Assembly (NCBI GenBank): GCA_039819115.1
Contig: JBCBST010000176.1
Span: 1-5,428, forward strand
Source of the DNA: JBCBST01 sp039819115
Lineage (GTDB): Bacteria; Bacteroidota; Rhodothermia; Balneolales; Balneolaceae
DNA length: 5,428 nt
Reading direction: 5' to 3'
The notes beneath the pieces were generated by a model, which worked only from the letters and a program-made list of their open reading frames with translations, had not been told where the DNA came from and did no database searches. Shown piece by piece: positions 5,405 through 5,428 of this stretch (its first letter is position 1; every line of letters starts with the position of its first letter). A program made the position numbers and the translations under genes.

Positions 5405-5428
5405 TAAGGCGGCGACCTACTCTACCGC
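5405..5428 (-). rRNA. rrf: 5S rRNA, 3' end only (cut by window edge)
   Basis: The minus strand reads GCGGTAGAGTAGGTCGCCGC at the right edge. This matches the conserved 3' end of bacterial 5S rRNA (GCGAGAGTAGG followed by the 3' strand of the terminal helix, here GTCGCCGCC). Only about 24 nt are in the window, and the exact 3' end is uncertain by a few bases. A strong terminator follows, as expected for the last gene of an rRNA operon. Confidence 0.85.

Noticed and set aside
1..5428. CRISPR array, insertion sequence, tRNA or phage attachment site
   Set aside because: No regularly spaced direct repeats, transposase motifs, terminal inverted repeats with target duplications, or tRNA cloverleaf were found on reading both strands.

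Overview
This window looks like chromosomal DNA from a member of the Bacteroidota/Rhodothermota/Balneolota lineage. The signs are moderate GC content, start codons mostly without a Shine-Dalgarno sequence, a textbook TTTG-N21-TAnnTTTG promoter (1379-1411), a signal peptide ending in the typical SLSAQ, and a zinc-free sirtuin of the type I associate with that group. A Balneolales-like organism is my best guess, but this is an inference and I could not run a search.

Left part. The 5' half of a histidinol-phosphate aminotransferase gene (hisC, minus strand) runs off the left edge. It diverges, across a 124-bp gap holding a perfect 12-bp palindrome, from a plus-strand NADP(H)-type short-chain dehydrogenase (682-1377). 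Then comes a plus-strand gene (1437-2093) with its own promoter. It encodes an exported, glycine-rich protein of unknown function that is built from two copies of a 73-residue unit.

Right part. Three minus-strand genes lie in a row and are read leftward: an acyl-CoA dehydrogenase family protein (3733-5232), a class III-like sirtuin deacylase (3042-3743, overlapping the dehydrogenase by 11 bp) and an SGNH/GDSL-type hydrolase (2101-2967). The hydrolase gene converges with the glycine-rich protein gene; only 7 bp separate their stop codons. Upstream of the dehydrogenase is a 125-bp leader with two inverted repeats, then a strong intrinsic terminator, then the 3' end of a 5S rRNA gene, so an rRNA operon ends at the right edge and points into the window.

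Working together. The overlap of the dehydrogenase and sirtuin genes suggests translational coupling of an acyl-CoA-metabolising enzyme with an acyl-lysine eraser. That is the most interesting functional link here. The hydrolase may belong to the same transcript but is separated by 74 bp. No mobile element, CRISPR array or tRNA is visible. Most of the window is ordinary housekeeping and accessory metabolism; the less usual items are the duplicated glycine-rich protein, the sirtuin/dehydrogenase pair and the degenerate SGNH hydrolase.
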